Shown here: positions 34,382 through 47,300 of the stretch, piece after piece
Layout of the letters: each line of letters opens with the position of its first letter
Position numbering within the stretch: the stretch's first letter is position 1
Origin: Caenorhabditis remanei
Taxonomy: Eukaryota > Nematoda > Chromadorea > Rhabditida > Rhabditidae
DNA length: 64,000 nt
Reading direction: 5' to 3'
Assembly (NCBI RefSeq): GCF_010183535.1
Contig: NC_071329.1
Location: forward strand, 3,038,001 to 3,102,000
Notes under the pieces: model-generated
The model's input: only the letters and a program-made list of their open reading frames with translations
Database searches by the model: none
What the model was told of the DNA's origin: nothing
Made by a program: the position numbers and the translations under genes

Positions 34382-35923
34382 TTAGTCCTCTAACTCTTTA
34401 TTCCCATCCCACAGCTTCTTGAGCCCACTGAAATGTTCCTCGAACTTATTCGGTGGCGTAATAGTATCTTGAATCTTCCTCTTCCGCTTCATTTTCATTG
34501 ATGCCATACGGATTAATAGGATCAATGGTAGCAAGCAGGCAGTATACGGGACAGTCTGAAATTTTCAAATCATAAGCTCCGCCTCCTCAGCCGCCACTAC
34601 TTACATAAACCCAAACAATTAAAGAATAGAAAGTGGACAGTGGAATGATACCAATGTACATTCTGAGAATGAAGACGCCGAGGGAATAGATGAGAGAAGT
34701 GATGAATTGGGAGAGGGTGACGTCACAGATGACTAGCGTCGACTCGATCGCTTGACGTTGTTTGAAGCGTTTGTCGAGAATGAAGCGGTAGCTGGAAAAA
34801 AAACGGTCTTTATGGCATAAATATGAGTTTTTGATGTGAAAAAACAGAATTTTCGACCCCAAATCAGTCGAAACTCGCAAAAACTGAGTTTTTCCCCAAT
34901 TTCCGAGATCAGAGGGAAGGGAACAACGGTGCGCGGTTAACTAAAGCAGGCGCTCGGAAATTGATGTGAAAACGAGGAACGGCTAGTAATTCGTAAAAAG
35001 TTGTGTATATTGTTGGAAAGCTGATGACACGTGGATTTTGATCCTTTTTTCAAATTTTTTGTAGCATCAAAATGAACGGAGATACTAGCGATTTTGTCAA
35101 TGTCCGCGGTCAGAGGGAGTTGACTAATCGCGGATGCTTAGAAATCGACGCAGACAGAAGAGGCGCCAAAGTTTTGTAAGAGGTATTGTATACGGTTGGA
35201 AAGCTGACGACACAAGAATTCTGAATATGTTGTCAGATTTCTTGTAGCATCGAAATGAACGGAGATACAACCGATTTTGCAAATGTCCGCGATAAGAGGA
35301 AGGGGAACAACCAGGTCCTCGGTTGACTGATCGCGGGTTCTTAGAAATCGAAGCAGAAAAGGGGGAGCGCTTAAGTTTTGTAATAAGTGTTATACATGGT
35401 CGGAAAGCTGAAATCATGAGAATTCTGATTGTGTTTTCAGATTTTTCCTATCATCAAAATGAACCGAGATACGAACGATTTTGTCAATGCCCGCGTTCAG
35501 AGGGAGGGGAACAGGGAGAGCGCGTGGTTGATTGGTTGGTGGCATGTGCTCAGACGGGTGCTTAGACGAGGGCCGCCAATATTTCATATCTAGATTTGTA
35601 TATCACTGGAAAGCTGAAGTCACGAGAATTCTGAAACTGCTTTCAGATTTTGGAAAAAGTTGAAACGAACCGAGATACGAGCGATTTTGTCAATGTCCGC
35701 GTTCAGATGGAGGGGAACAACCGTGCCGCGCGGTTGACCACCAGCTAATTCATTTTTAGCCACTTTTGTGATTTTTTTTGCGAATTTTACCACAAAAATC
35801 TTGTTTTCTATGCTAAAAGTAGGGTTCTCTCGAAAATAAAGGCTTGGCACGCTAATTATCACGAATGGTGACGGAGGCTATAATTAGTGCGGAAGCTCTT
35901 GACTCGGACAATCTGTGTCCCAA
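33718..35923. repeat. Inverted repeat arms bracketing the last two exons of sra gene 8
   Basis: The left arm (GGACACACAGACTGTCCAAG ... CCGTCACTAATTATTGATAA ... TAGCATAGAAAACAAGATTT) matches the right arm in inverse. The loop of about 1.9 kb holds exons 4 and 5 of gene 8 and several tandem copies of the dispersed repeat at 34900-35720. Confidence 0.55.
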
Positions 35924-36899
35924 AGTCCTCCTCACCTATACTCCAACTTCTTATTGTACCACTTCAACGCGACCGACGCCACGAAATTCAAAACGGTCAC
36001 CACGAGACAAATGAACAAGAACATATTGGCACGATGAGCACTGTGAGCGGCCGGGATGAAGCACGTGAGAATAAACCCGTCAAGGGGGTCATTCAGAAGA
36101 ATAAACGGATAGCTGTACATGCTCAGAGGGAGCACAACAATGATTAGAAGAACCGCGAGGTTGCTACGAATGCGGGAGGTGTTTTGAGGATGGAAAGTGG
36201 CGTAGGCCCTGGAAAAAATGTCTGTGTATCTGTGTGTCCATATGTCCATGTCAAAACTCACCTCTCAATGAGCACCCCGGTCTGCGATAGAATCATCCCA
36301 GTGATTCCGGTGTAGAGGAGTACGGTATATGGGACACAGTCACGTTCGGAGACTAGCCAGTCGCAGGGTTCGTCGACCTTGTAGAGTCCCTTAGAGAGCA
36401 TGTCCTTCTGGAATTTAGAATCATTAGAATTTTAGCTTTCTAGCGATATGCAGCATTTTTTATAAAGTACTGACAGTTCCCGTTTTCTCTTGGTGGTCAA
36501 CCACGCGACTCGCTGTTCCCCTCCCTCTGAACGCGGACATTGACAAAATCGTTCGTATCTCGGTTAATTTCAACTTTTTCAAAAAATTGAAAACAGATTC
36601 AGAATTCTCACGTCTTCAGCTTTTTAACATTATAGGTCACACAGTTTTGGAATATCTTAACTCACCGAAAAGATAGCGTACATAACTTGATGAAGATTTG
36701 CAAACAGAATATTGAAAATTAGGATCCGCCGAGTTGCCGATTGGAAGATTGACTTCTTGGACATGTAGGTGACAGCAGTGATCGATAGTATAAATGTGAG
36801 TAGGACCGCAATAAGGGCGAGAGTAGCCGCTAAGCGATAGTTGGTACTGGACAAATGGTCCACTTGGACTTGAGAAGCGCAAGAAGAGTTTAACGTCAT
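34382..36899 (-). CDS. sra chemoreceptor, gene 8 (divergent, five exons)
   Basis: Exons 36899-36666, 36407-36262, 36208-35936, 34791-34605 and 34555-34382 give 337 residues. It starts MTLNSSCASQVQVDHLSSTN directly after an ATTCCAG acceptor-like site. It is the most divergent member: SIFQSATRRILIFNILFANL in TM2, YKVDEPCDWLVSERDCVPY in ECL1, TGMILSQTGVLIERAYATFH in TM3, LNDPLDG for WDDPL, WYNKKLEYR, FKQRQAIESTLVICDVTLSQ, LIVWVY, and a longer tail rich in K/R (ASMKMKRKRKIQDTITPPNK) instead of the QEDHI motif. Two introns are unique: phase 0 after YAIFS and phase 2 inside IER|AY. The last two intron positions match the family. AATAAA lies about 60 bases past the stop. Confidence 0.85.
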
Positions 36900-37796
36900 C
36901 TGGAATGAATTCAAATGAGTGGAAGGAATTATATAATTGTTGGTTAGAAAGAGGGAACTAATATAAAGGAACTGATATTGTTTACTGGAATGACAATAAA
37001 AAATGTGGGTAGGGGGAAATAAAATAAGAAAATAGAAAAGGGCAAAGCAATTAGAAAAAATTGGGTTTGGGAATTTCTTGGGGAGACTTCCCGGTTAAGA
37101 GGAAAACAAGTCCCCCCAGGATCAAAAGAACTAGGTTAGAGCTGAAAATGGGAAAATGTTCGAATATTCTAGACCTTCTGAAGCCTATTCCAATTTTCTC
37201 CGAAACACATTTTTTTTGCATTTTATGGGTATATCTATACCTACGTAACGACATATGTACATGATGAAGAAAAAAGAAGAAAAAAGAGATTTATGGCACG
37301 CCAAGGAGAGACCAAATTACTACCTTCAAAAATTTCAGCACCAATTTCGTTTCAGGGAGTGTGTCTGAGACGGGCGGGACGGATCGATGGGAGGGAGAAG
37401 AAGCGAGGAGGACTGGCACGAAGAGACACGGCTTAAAATCAGAGTGAGCAGAATCGGCTAATGAAGGATTCCCCGCGGGGAAAGGAGAGAGAGCTTGTCT
37501 TGAAAAAATGTGTGATTTGTGATTGTAGTTTGTGTTTTTTGGGATGAGGAGAATTATGAGAGGTGGATTATGAAAGATTTTGAAATCGACGAAAGACATC
37601 CGGACAGACAGACAGACAAACAATGCGCTCGGGATAGCTATAGAGAAGACAGGAATTTGAGCACCTAGGGACATCCGGACAACCTGACAGATAGACAGAC
37701 AGATAGACAGGGTACATCTACCAATTCTTGATACAAAAACGTATCCCGGGGGAATCCAAATGAAGCGCGCCGCGGTCGCGTCGCGTGCGTCAGGTA

Positions 37797-38732
37797 CAGT
37801 AGTGAGCATAAGTGAGTATAGTTAAAAATGTTGAGTAACGTTCATAAAAACAAAATATATTGTAGGAATGCTTCTGTAAATTTTGAACATCGTGCTACAG
37901 CTCCAGAAGCCCAAAATGATACGTTTAGCTAAATTGTCATAACTCAGCGAAAAATGGTTCAAATTGAATGAAAATTGCAGGAAAAGATGCGTATCATGTT
38001 TTTTAACAATCTTATAATCAGAAATAATGTTCTTCAGAAAAAAATTTTTCGAATTTTTTTCACTCGAAAATTTTTTTATTTCCAACTTTTGCCCAATTTT
38101 TCATGTTTTTTGATTTTGAAACAGCTGTAATTAAATTAATGTAAATCTAAATTTGATGTTTCATGTAAAATTCAACTCAAACTCGGAAATTGTTATTGTT
38201 TTATAATCAAAAAACATAAAAAATTGGGGAAAAGTTGGAAACCAAAATTTTTCGAGTGAAAAAAATTCGAAAAATGTTTTTCTCAAAATTATTATTTTTA
38301 AATATAAGATTGTTAAAAAACATGATACGCATCTTTTCCCGCAATTTTCAACCAATTTGAACCATTTTTCGATGAGTTATGACGATTTAGCCAAGCATAC
38401 CACTTTGGACTTCTGGAGCTGTAGCACGGTGATCAAGAAGCACAGAAGCATTCTAACATTATATTTTGTTTTTATGAACGTTACTCAACATTTTTAACTT
38501 AAAAAATCATAGGGTCCAGTTCAAAAATAAAAAGTTTTTTTTCGGATTTTCAAATCAAGATCAGGAAAAATCGATAATCAAGAAAATCAGCTGATCACTT
38601 TAAACAAAAAACTTATGTCAATTTTACTGGATACTTCAGCTATCTTTGAAAAAAAAGTTTATGCAAAACGGACTTGTTTCAGCTGAGATACATATGAAAG
38701 TATGGAGGTATACTCACTTATGCTCGCTACTG
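37797..38732. repeat. CAGTAGTGAGCATAAGTGAG palindromic element
   Basis: Ends CAGTAGTGAGCATAAGTGAG and CTCACTTATGCTCGCTACTG with TA on each side. Long arms pair through GTTGAGTAACGTTCATAAAA, CTACAGCTCCAGAAG and ATGATACGCATCTTTTCC-type sequence. No transposase; a non-autonomous Tc1/mariner-type element by its TA flanks (inference). Confidence 0.75.
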
Positions 38733-39707
38733 TACATTTGAGATTGCTGAAAAGACAGATAGACAGATGGAAAGACAAACAGACAAACTGAGTGACAGAC
38801 AGACATTTGGACAGACACTCGAGCAGGCTGACAAGCATTTCTTTATATACGACTCCAAATTATTCCCTCTCCGAGGAATTTGTATAAGGCGTTGCGGTCG
38901 CGTCGCGTGCGCCAGACACCAGAATTTTGTCTTTTTCAATTTTTTTTTCAAGTGCTGCGGACATCCGGACAGACAGACATACACAAGGTACATGGAATTG
39001 TGCTCGATTCAAATCTATTCACCTGAGGGACCAGATCAGGTCTGTCTGTGCCGAAATCCGGATGTCCACAAAGTTAGTAATTAGTGAACCTCGACATGTC
39101 AGCCTGTGTGTTCGAGTGTCCGGATGTTCGCAAAAGAAATTTCGAAACTGAGTCATGTAGTAGCCCGATAATTAGACATTTAAAAACTCAGACAAGCAAA
39201 AACCAGGCGTTTTTGGTACCGAGACATTCCACAATCCGGCATACGGACAAACAGACACGCCTAAACATTTTATAATTTAATGATGATGATAAAAGTTGAG
39301 CACTGACCAAATCTGCAACTGTAGACGGCTATAAGAATGCTAAAAACACAAAAAGAAGCAGCAAAATACAGAAAAAGGAGAAAATCACCGGAGCCATCTG
39401 AGATCTGAATCTGAGAGAGCAGACAGGAAATTAGGTAGCAAAAACAGCATAGAGAAGATGGTGACAGATGATTCACGGGGAGAAGTTAGACAGAATGATA
39501 GCTAGAAGAATTACTTCGTGAAAATTGTGAAAACAACAAAAAAAAACGCTAATTTGATGCTTAATGTCACCCAGTCACCGGGGGATTGTCTGGACTGAAT
39601 TAACAGACTTCAGGTGTAAAAGAAATTTAGAGAAATGAAAGAGTTTAGTGGGAATAAGATGAATATAGGATTCTAGATGATAAAGCTTGAAGCTTGTATC
39701 TCAGCTC

Positions 39708-39977
39708 CAGAGTTGAGCGGAAGGGATTGTTTCTAAAACGGAAGTCGGAAGGCGGAAGTAGAAAAAACCCCGGAAGTAGGAAGTAGTTTTTTCTCAAAGA
39801 TTCAAAAACTCGAAGAGAAAAGATCATAAAATTCGCGAAAATCAAAGGAAATTTAGTTTTTGGGAAAAGCCTATTTTCTGTCCTTTTGGATCTTGTTTCC
39901 TTGTATTTCTGCGAAAATTACTCTTTCTAAATTCCAGTTATGGAGGAAGTCGGAAGTCGGAATTCCGCGCAACTCTG
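39708..39977. repeat. AGAGTTGAGCGG TIR element
   Basis: CAGAGTTGAGCGGAAG at the left, TTCCGCGCAACTCTG at the right. Internal GGAAGTCGGAAGGCGGAAG. A related left half starts near 40571 (CCAGAGTTGTGCGGAAATA). Confidence 0.6.
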
Positions 39978-41343
39978 CTCATTTCAACTTTTTCGAAAAT
40001 TTGAAAACAGATTCAGAATCCTTGTGATATCAGCTTTCCAGTAGTGATTGGATAGTGGGAGTGTAGTCTTTTGGTTGATGTGCATTGTGAGAAAATTAGG
40101 ATGATTAGAGTACTACTCTTTAGGTTGACCTTATTTTCATGTATGGCACGAATTAGAAATGGCTTTATCCGACGTTTCGGTCCTTAGACCATCATCAGGG
40201 AAGGTTAGATTACCTACAAAAATACAAGTTACAAAAAGGAGGAAAAATTCGAGATTAGAGAACCTTCCAGTAGTATACAACACTCTTTATGAAATATTGG
40301 CACTCCCCGTCTAGGCACTCGTCTGAGAACTCGCAACCAGTCAACCCCCTCCCTTTGATCGCGGACATTGACAAAGTCGTTCGTATCTCGGTTATTTTTA
40401 ACTTTTTCGAAAATTTGAAAACAGATTCAGAATCCTGCTGACATCATCTTTCCAGTAGTATACAACACTCCAAATGAAATATAGACGCTCCTCGTCCAGG
40501 CGCCCGTCTAACAAGCACCCGCAACACGTTTTTCTACAATAACAGTGACGTTTCTAAACTTGAATTATTGATACGATCCAGAGTTGTGCGGAAATATGAC
40601 TTTTTCTAAAACGGAAGTCGGAAGTGATTTTTCTTATCCGGAAGCCGGAAGTAAAATTTCTAATCCGGAAGTCGGAAGACGAAATTGAAAAAACGCCCGG
40701 AAGTCGGAAGTAGATTTTTTTTCGCAAATATTCCAAATTCCAAGAGAAAACTCATAAAACTCGCTAAAATCATTAAAAATGGGGTTTTGGCTGTAGAAAA
40801 GCCTATTTTCAACTCTGATACGATCTTACTAGTTAGCTGGAAGGTTCGGTTCATTGGGATCAATTTCCTAGTGAGGGACGAGAAAAAATTCAAAAACTTA
40901 GAGTTCTGAGAACCGGACAAGACTAATAATCATTTGGTGACAAAGCAAGAAGGAATGAGAGGATTAAGAGAGCTAACATCAAAAAACATAATTATAGATT
41001 GGAGGTGGTGATGTTAGGTGAGAAGGCTATAAGATCACGGACACTTTGATATAAGTGAACATTATTTTGGGATTGAGGAAGATAACGAATCTAGAATTGA
41101 CGGTTATTTCAGAGATGTGAAAATGTATATAAATAATGACAACCTGAAAAACGGTTCTGTGTGATTCTGATCGGTTCAAACAATATGAAATTCATTCAAT
41201 AACACCTATTTTTGAAACCAAGAAAACTATGACCTATGTGAATAAAACAATGAGAGATATTAAAACTAATAATATGGGGAGCAATAAACAAGAGTGCGTA
41301 TAGGAACAGGGTAAAATTAGAGGAGTTTGTATAATTATCATGA

Positions 41344-44300
41344 CTACTTGACAACGTTGACGGCAGCTTGGAAGAGACTTGTGACGACGTCGATTGGGAT
41401 GATCTGAAAAAGTAATTATCATACTGCCGACACGGGCCGACGCGTAACTCGCTTCAAACTGAGTTTTGTGAGCTGAAAAATAAACCAAAATGTAGATCTC
41501 GTGCCGCGGGCCGGGAAAAGATGGCAAAAAAGGCATTCTTGCCCGGTCCTCGGCACATTAACGAATAGCCATCCGGCCCGTAGTGGGCCACGGAGATAGA
41601 ACTCGTCGAGATCTACATTTTGGTATATTTTTCAGCTCACAAAACTCAGTTTGAAGCGAGTTACGCGTCGGCCTGTGTCGGCCCATTTCGGCCCGGTTTG
41701 CAAGTATGGTAATCATAGAGCAATTTTCAAGATTTTCTACTTTTTTCGCGTCTGAAGGTTTGGGGAGACACGAGTCAAAAAAAAAGCAAAAAACTCCATG
41801 TTTGGAGGTATTTTTTGCTTGACCTTTTCTAGGCCAGCCCGCGGTTTTCTAGGCCATTCGCTGCAAGACCTGTGTTTGGTGTAGATTTACGGAAGCTTTT
41901 TTGGGATTTTTTCAGCAAAGTTCGGAAACAAATCAATAAATTTACGAATTCAGTTCAAAAGTAGCGATAAAGTACATGAATGCTGAAAAAATCGCAAAAA
42001 ATTCTCCCGTAAATCTACACATGGCATAGAAAACCGCGGGCTGGCCTAGAAAAGGCCAAGCAAAAAATGCTTCCAAACCAGGAGTTTTTTGCCTTTTTTG
42101 CTACTTTCTGAATAGCAAAAAATAAGCAAAAAACTATTTTTTGCGACTCCAGAATAGGTCCATTAGTAAGGGAATCTTTCCTAATAATTTTTTAAAACCA
42201 GTTTTTTTCCAAATTTTTATAGAAAATGAAACTTTTTTGATGATTTTTCAAAATTTCTTTTAATTCTAAATCACACAGCACCCTGCACGAGGAATGCGCA
42301 ACACTGAAAACCTGTTCCTGTGGAAATGAAGGCGCATTTGCCGTGCGTGTCTGCGTCTCTCATTTTTGCGTTATCTCTCGCCTAGTTTTCAAGAACGCCC
42401 ACTCATTTTGATAATTTGAAAATTTTGTGACTTTTTTCGACTCAGGGACATATCAGAAACTTAGAATACATCAATATGAACAGAAAAACTCATTTTTGAC
42501 AAAATGTTTTTTTCACCTTTTTTGACCGATTTCTCGAGTTTTGAAGAAAATATCTCATTTTTTCCATTAGATATCTTGATAATCAAGCTTGAAAGAAAGT
42601 TTTTCAACGGAAAATCTAAAATTTCACTTTAAAAAACTAGTTTTTGTCGGTTCGAAAAAGGTACCTTCAGGAAAACGAGCTGATCTCACTGAATACGCAA
42701 TGGTCGGCGATAAATTTTATATATTTTCGTAGAGAAAGACATTCTCTACAATCTGATGGTGTGCAAATCTTGCGAAAATTGTCTAATTTTGAGTAAAACG
42801 ATGCGAACCGGCGACGTTTTCAGCTCTCAGTTGTAAAATTTCCGTATGATGCAAACGCGCACCACGGCTAACTTCACTGAAAATGGTTTACGCATTCCTC
42901 GTGCAGGGTACTGTGAATCATAGTAAAAAATTTGACTTTTTCGCAAAAAAAAAGCAAGCGATTTTCATGGTTGTAAGCCATGATGACCGAGTTGACGGAT
43001 TCTAGTCGCTTCTTCGCTTCTTCTCATACATATTTCGGTAAGATCACTAACTCACGCGACGCGACCGCAGCGCGTATCCAAAATGCTCCAATCTATCTCT
43101 CTGTCTGTATGTTTCGTTTCCGGATGTCCCTGATTTCTGCTCATTTTCAGCCAATTCCAGCTCAACTTCAGCCAAATTTTTCACTCTATCTGTCTGTGTG
43201 TGTGTGTCTGTACACAGGGTCTAGGGGTGAGTAGTGGAATCGTATGCGCTCCACTAGACATTGGCGGTAAATTCAAATTTTAATTTTTTCAATTCGCTGT
43301 TTCACTGTGGCACTTTGATACGCAGCTTAATCGGTCACTTTTTGAGCCGATTTATGTCTGTTTTTCCGCATTTTTGGCTAGTTTTTCGACTGCCTCGTAT
43401 ATTTTCAAGATCAATTCTATTAAATAAAGAAATAAAGTATTAAAATAAAAAATTATTTTGAATTTCGCGCTAAAATTTTAGCTAATTTCAGCGGAGCGCG
43501 TTTATTTTCACTACTCATCCTGAGACCCTGTGTCTGTACACATACCTTTCCCTTCGCACATCTAATAATCTCATCGATTTTCCTCAGAAACTTCTGTCTA
43601 TCCTCCTCTTTCGTCAACGTCTTCTCAGTAAAGTCTCGGATTCCGAACAGAAATTTCTCCACTGGTATTCCTGGAGATTCTTCGACTGGAATCTCGCTTT
43701 CAGCTATCTGATGAGTTGAACGCCGAGCAGAAGACGTCGTCGGGACATCTGGATTCTCTGAAGGCGTTCCTATGATATCATAGGTGTCAGAATCATTATC
43801 GATTGGTTCCTCCTTTTTGAATATTTGATAACTTTGAATAATCAATTCTTCGGAAACTTGAATCTTCGCGAATTTTCGGCATCTGAAAATGGGAATTTTT
43901 TTTAAATTTTTCAGAAATTCGTCTCTGCAACTTACATATTCAAAAATTGATCACTTATCGGAATTTGTAGAGCATAGAGGATGGCAAGTCTCTCGGAATT
44001 CGTCATGTCGACATGTTTCAGGAATGGAAGCAGCTGTTGCTCGAAGCTGAAAATCAGAAGACGTCGGGATTCTGAATCTGCTTGAAAATTTTGAAAATGA
44101 AGTGAAAAATAGCAGAAAATTCAGTTTTTTGATTAAAAATTGATGAAATCGGTTGAAATTCAGGCCGGGATCACATTTTCTGCGTCAGTGAATTTGAAGA
44201 CGTGGGGATTCTGAATCGGTTTTCAGATTTCGAAAAATGCAAAAGGAAACTAAGTTTTCAGAGAGAAAAGTAGGAAACTCGGTTTTTTTTTCAGCCAAAA

Positions 44301-47300
44301 CGTGATGCAAGCGGCTGAAATTATCATTTTCAGCTCCAAAACCACATTTGTGAAGTTGAAGACGTAGGGATTCTGAATCCGTGTATTTTTCAGTGAGAAC
44401 GGTCAGAAATTCCGGTATTCTCAGCTAAAATTGACTGATACCGCGGAAATTTAATTTTTTGATCATTTTCAGCTCAAAAATTCAATTTTTGTCCGGAAGG
44501 TTGAAGACGTCAGGCTTCAGAATCTGTTTGAAAATTTGGAAATTTGTGAAAATAAATTGTGTTTTCAGTGAAAAAAAGTAGAAAATTCGGCTGAAAATTG
44601 CTGAAATTCATGCAAAAATTGATTTTTCGACTATTTTCTGCTTCGAAATCACGTTTTTTTGAGTCTGGATGTTGATTCAGAATTTTCACGTCTTCAATAT
44701 TCCAGACGCAAAAAAACGTGATTTTGGAGCTGAAAATAGTCGAAAAATCAATTTTTGCATGAATTTCAGCAATTTTCAGCCGATTTTTAATCAAAAAAAC
44801 TTGAATTTTCTACTTTTTTCCACTGAAAATACAATTTATTTTCAAAAATTTCCAAATTTTCAAACAGATTCTGAAACCCGACGTCTTCAACCTTCCGGAC
44901 AAAAAAATTGAATTTTTGTGCTGAAAATGATCGAAAAATTAAATTTCAGTCAATTTTAGCTGAAAATACCGAAATTTCTGACCGTTCTCACTGAAAAATA
45001 CACGGATTCAGAATCTCTACGTCTTCAAATTCACAGACGCAGAAAATGTGATCCCGGCCTGAATTTCAACCGATTTCATCAATTTTTGGCTAAAAAACTG
45101 AATTTTCTACTTTTTTTCTCTAAAATCCGATTTTTTCACATTTTTAAAAATCTCCAAAACGGATTCAGAATTCTCACGTCCTCAGCAGTTACTCACTGAT
45201 TTCGTATCTCCTCCCAATCCTTGTCCACACTGAATTTCTCATTAAAATCCTTTCGAAACTCGAAACTCGCCACATCAACCAGCCCGGGTACCAATTCGCC
45301 CCGCCCATTTTTACTTTTATCGAGTATATATTTCCAGATGATCACAGGCGACGGCCACCAATTTCTTTTCTCATCATCCGTTTTCTCACTATATGATTGA
45401 AGAATTCCGTCTTCCGTGATGATCGTGTTGTAGTGCGTGTCGATTCTGTGAAAAATGATCAAAATCGATAATTTTCTGGCTGAAAAACAGCGATTTTCAG
45501 TTCAAAATGATCTGAAAATGATCAAAAATGAAGATTTTCGGCGATTCCAATATCAAAAATGCGGAAAATCTCAATTTTAGGCGTAAAAAACGGGTTTTTC
45601 GCAGTTTTTCAGTGCTAAAACACTCAAAAATGACATATTCAGGTCGAAAATGCCCAAAAAATCTCATTTTTTCCGCATTTATCCACTAACTTTTCTATAA
45701 AATTCTGTTCGACGGGTAGTTCCAGCGACCAATATGTTTCTATTTTTGAGTGCATGTCGAAGTGATTGAGATGGAGATTCGGAGCCAAATTCGTGTCGAA
45801 GCTGGAAATTTTAAACGAAAATGTGGTGTCAAAATTAAGAAAATTGTAGATTTTTAGCTAGAAAACGTGGTATTTTTCATTTTTTTTCAAAACTTTTACT
45901 TGCAAAATCATCAGAAGTCTGTCTGTCCGATTGTCGGTCTGTCTGTGTGTCCGGATGTCTATCAGTGTGCATTTTCAACACTTTTAACTGGTTTTGTTGA
46001 TCAAAATCTCATTTTTTGACTGAAAAACTAGATTTTTCGGTTTCAAAAATCATTAGAAAAACGGAAAATTATTTTCCAATGTCTGTCTGTAAGCATGTAG
46101 CTCCGGGTGTCCATACTGAAAAAGACTGGAATATTCGAGAAAAGGTTTCTACAAACAAGACATTATCCCTTTTTGTCTGTAGGTGTGTCTGTTTTTCCGG
46201 ATGTCTGTCTGTTTGTCCGGATGTCTGTCCGTGTATCTGTACGTCCGGATGCCTGTCTGTTTGTCCGGATGTCTGTCCGTGAATCTGTCCGTCCAGATGT
46301 ATGCCTGTTTTTCCGGATGTCTGTCTGTTTGTCCGGATGTCTGTCCGTGAATCTGTCCTTCCAGATGTATGCCTGTTTGTCCGGATGTCTGTCCGTGTGT
46401 CTGTACGTCCAGATGCCTGTCTGTTTGTCCGGATGTCTGTCCGTGAATCTGTCCGTCCAGATGTATGCCTGTTTGTCCGGATGTCTGTCCGTGTATCTGT
46501 ACGTCCGGATGCCTGTCTGTTTGTCCGGATGTCTGTCCGTGAATCTGTCCGTCCAGATGTATGCCTGTTTTTCCGGATGTCTGTCTGTTTGTCCGGATGT
46601 CTGTCCGTGAATCTGTCCTTCCAGATGTATGCCTGTTTGTCCGGATGTCTGTCCGTGTGTCTGTACGTCCAGATGCCTGTATGTTTGTCCGGATGTCTGT
46701 CCGTGAATCTGTCCTTCCAGATGTATGCCTGTTTGTCCGGATGTCTGTCCGTGTGTCTGTACGTCCAGATGCCTGTCTGTTTGTCCGGATGTCTGTCCGT
46801 GAATCTGTCCTTCCAGATGTATGCCTGTTTGTCCGGATGTCTGTCCGTGTGTCTGTACGTCCAGATGCCTGTATGTTTGTCCGGATGTCTGTCCGTGAAT
46901 CTGTCCGTCCAGATGTATGCCTGTTTGTCCGGATGTCTGTCCGTGTATCTGTACGTCCGGATGCCTGTATGTTTGTCCGGATGTCTGTCCGTGAATCTGT
47001 CCGTCCAGATGTCTGTCTGTTTGTCCGGATGTCTGTCCGTGTGTCTGTACGTCCGGATTTCTCGGAAACATCCGATTTTTTTCGGCGTTTTTTTTTCTTC
47101 AAAAATCCCAATTTCCAGCTATTCGCTTACAATTTCTCATACGAATCTCCCAACCGTCTTTGCTTCCCTCCAATACGTCGGAACTCTTCCCACGTCCATC
47201 GATCGACGTGATACTTCTGAATCTCCATAGTGACCGGATCGCGGGTCTTATCTTTCACAAAATTCCACATTTCCTTAATTTCCTCTTCAGAGAATCGTCC

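Larger units (their letters stand above)
36900..41343. other. Intergenic between sra cluster and SPK gene
   Basis: Contains CTGTCTGT and CCGGACAGACAGAC repeats (37600-37720, 38755-39260), the 16-mer GCGGTCGCGTCGCGTG at 37772 and 38894, a 936-bp palindrome (37797-38732), TIR elements (39708-39977 and a half copy from 40571), and dispersed-repeat copies at 39980-40500. The 172-codon frame at 37291-37809 (minus) crosses simple repeats and shows no domain. Confidence 0.55.

Noticed and set aside
37291..37809. 172-codon minus frame
   Set aside because: Crosses CTGTCTGT and TCCGGATGTCC simple repeats, has no domain, no coherent splice context and low-complexity composition.
39270..39476. Short hydrophobic minus frame that could be a signal peptide
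   Set aside because: A short MAPVIFSFFCILLLLF-like leader can be read in another frame, but no donor or following exon was found; evidence too weak.
46107..47230. Several overlapping open frames of 167-320 codons on both strands
   Set aside because: All are read from the 48-base minisatellite; the repeat lacks stops because of its period, not because it codes. It lies between two SPK exons with good splice sites.
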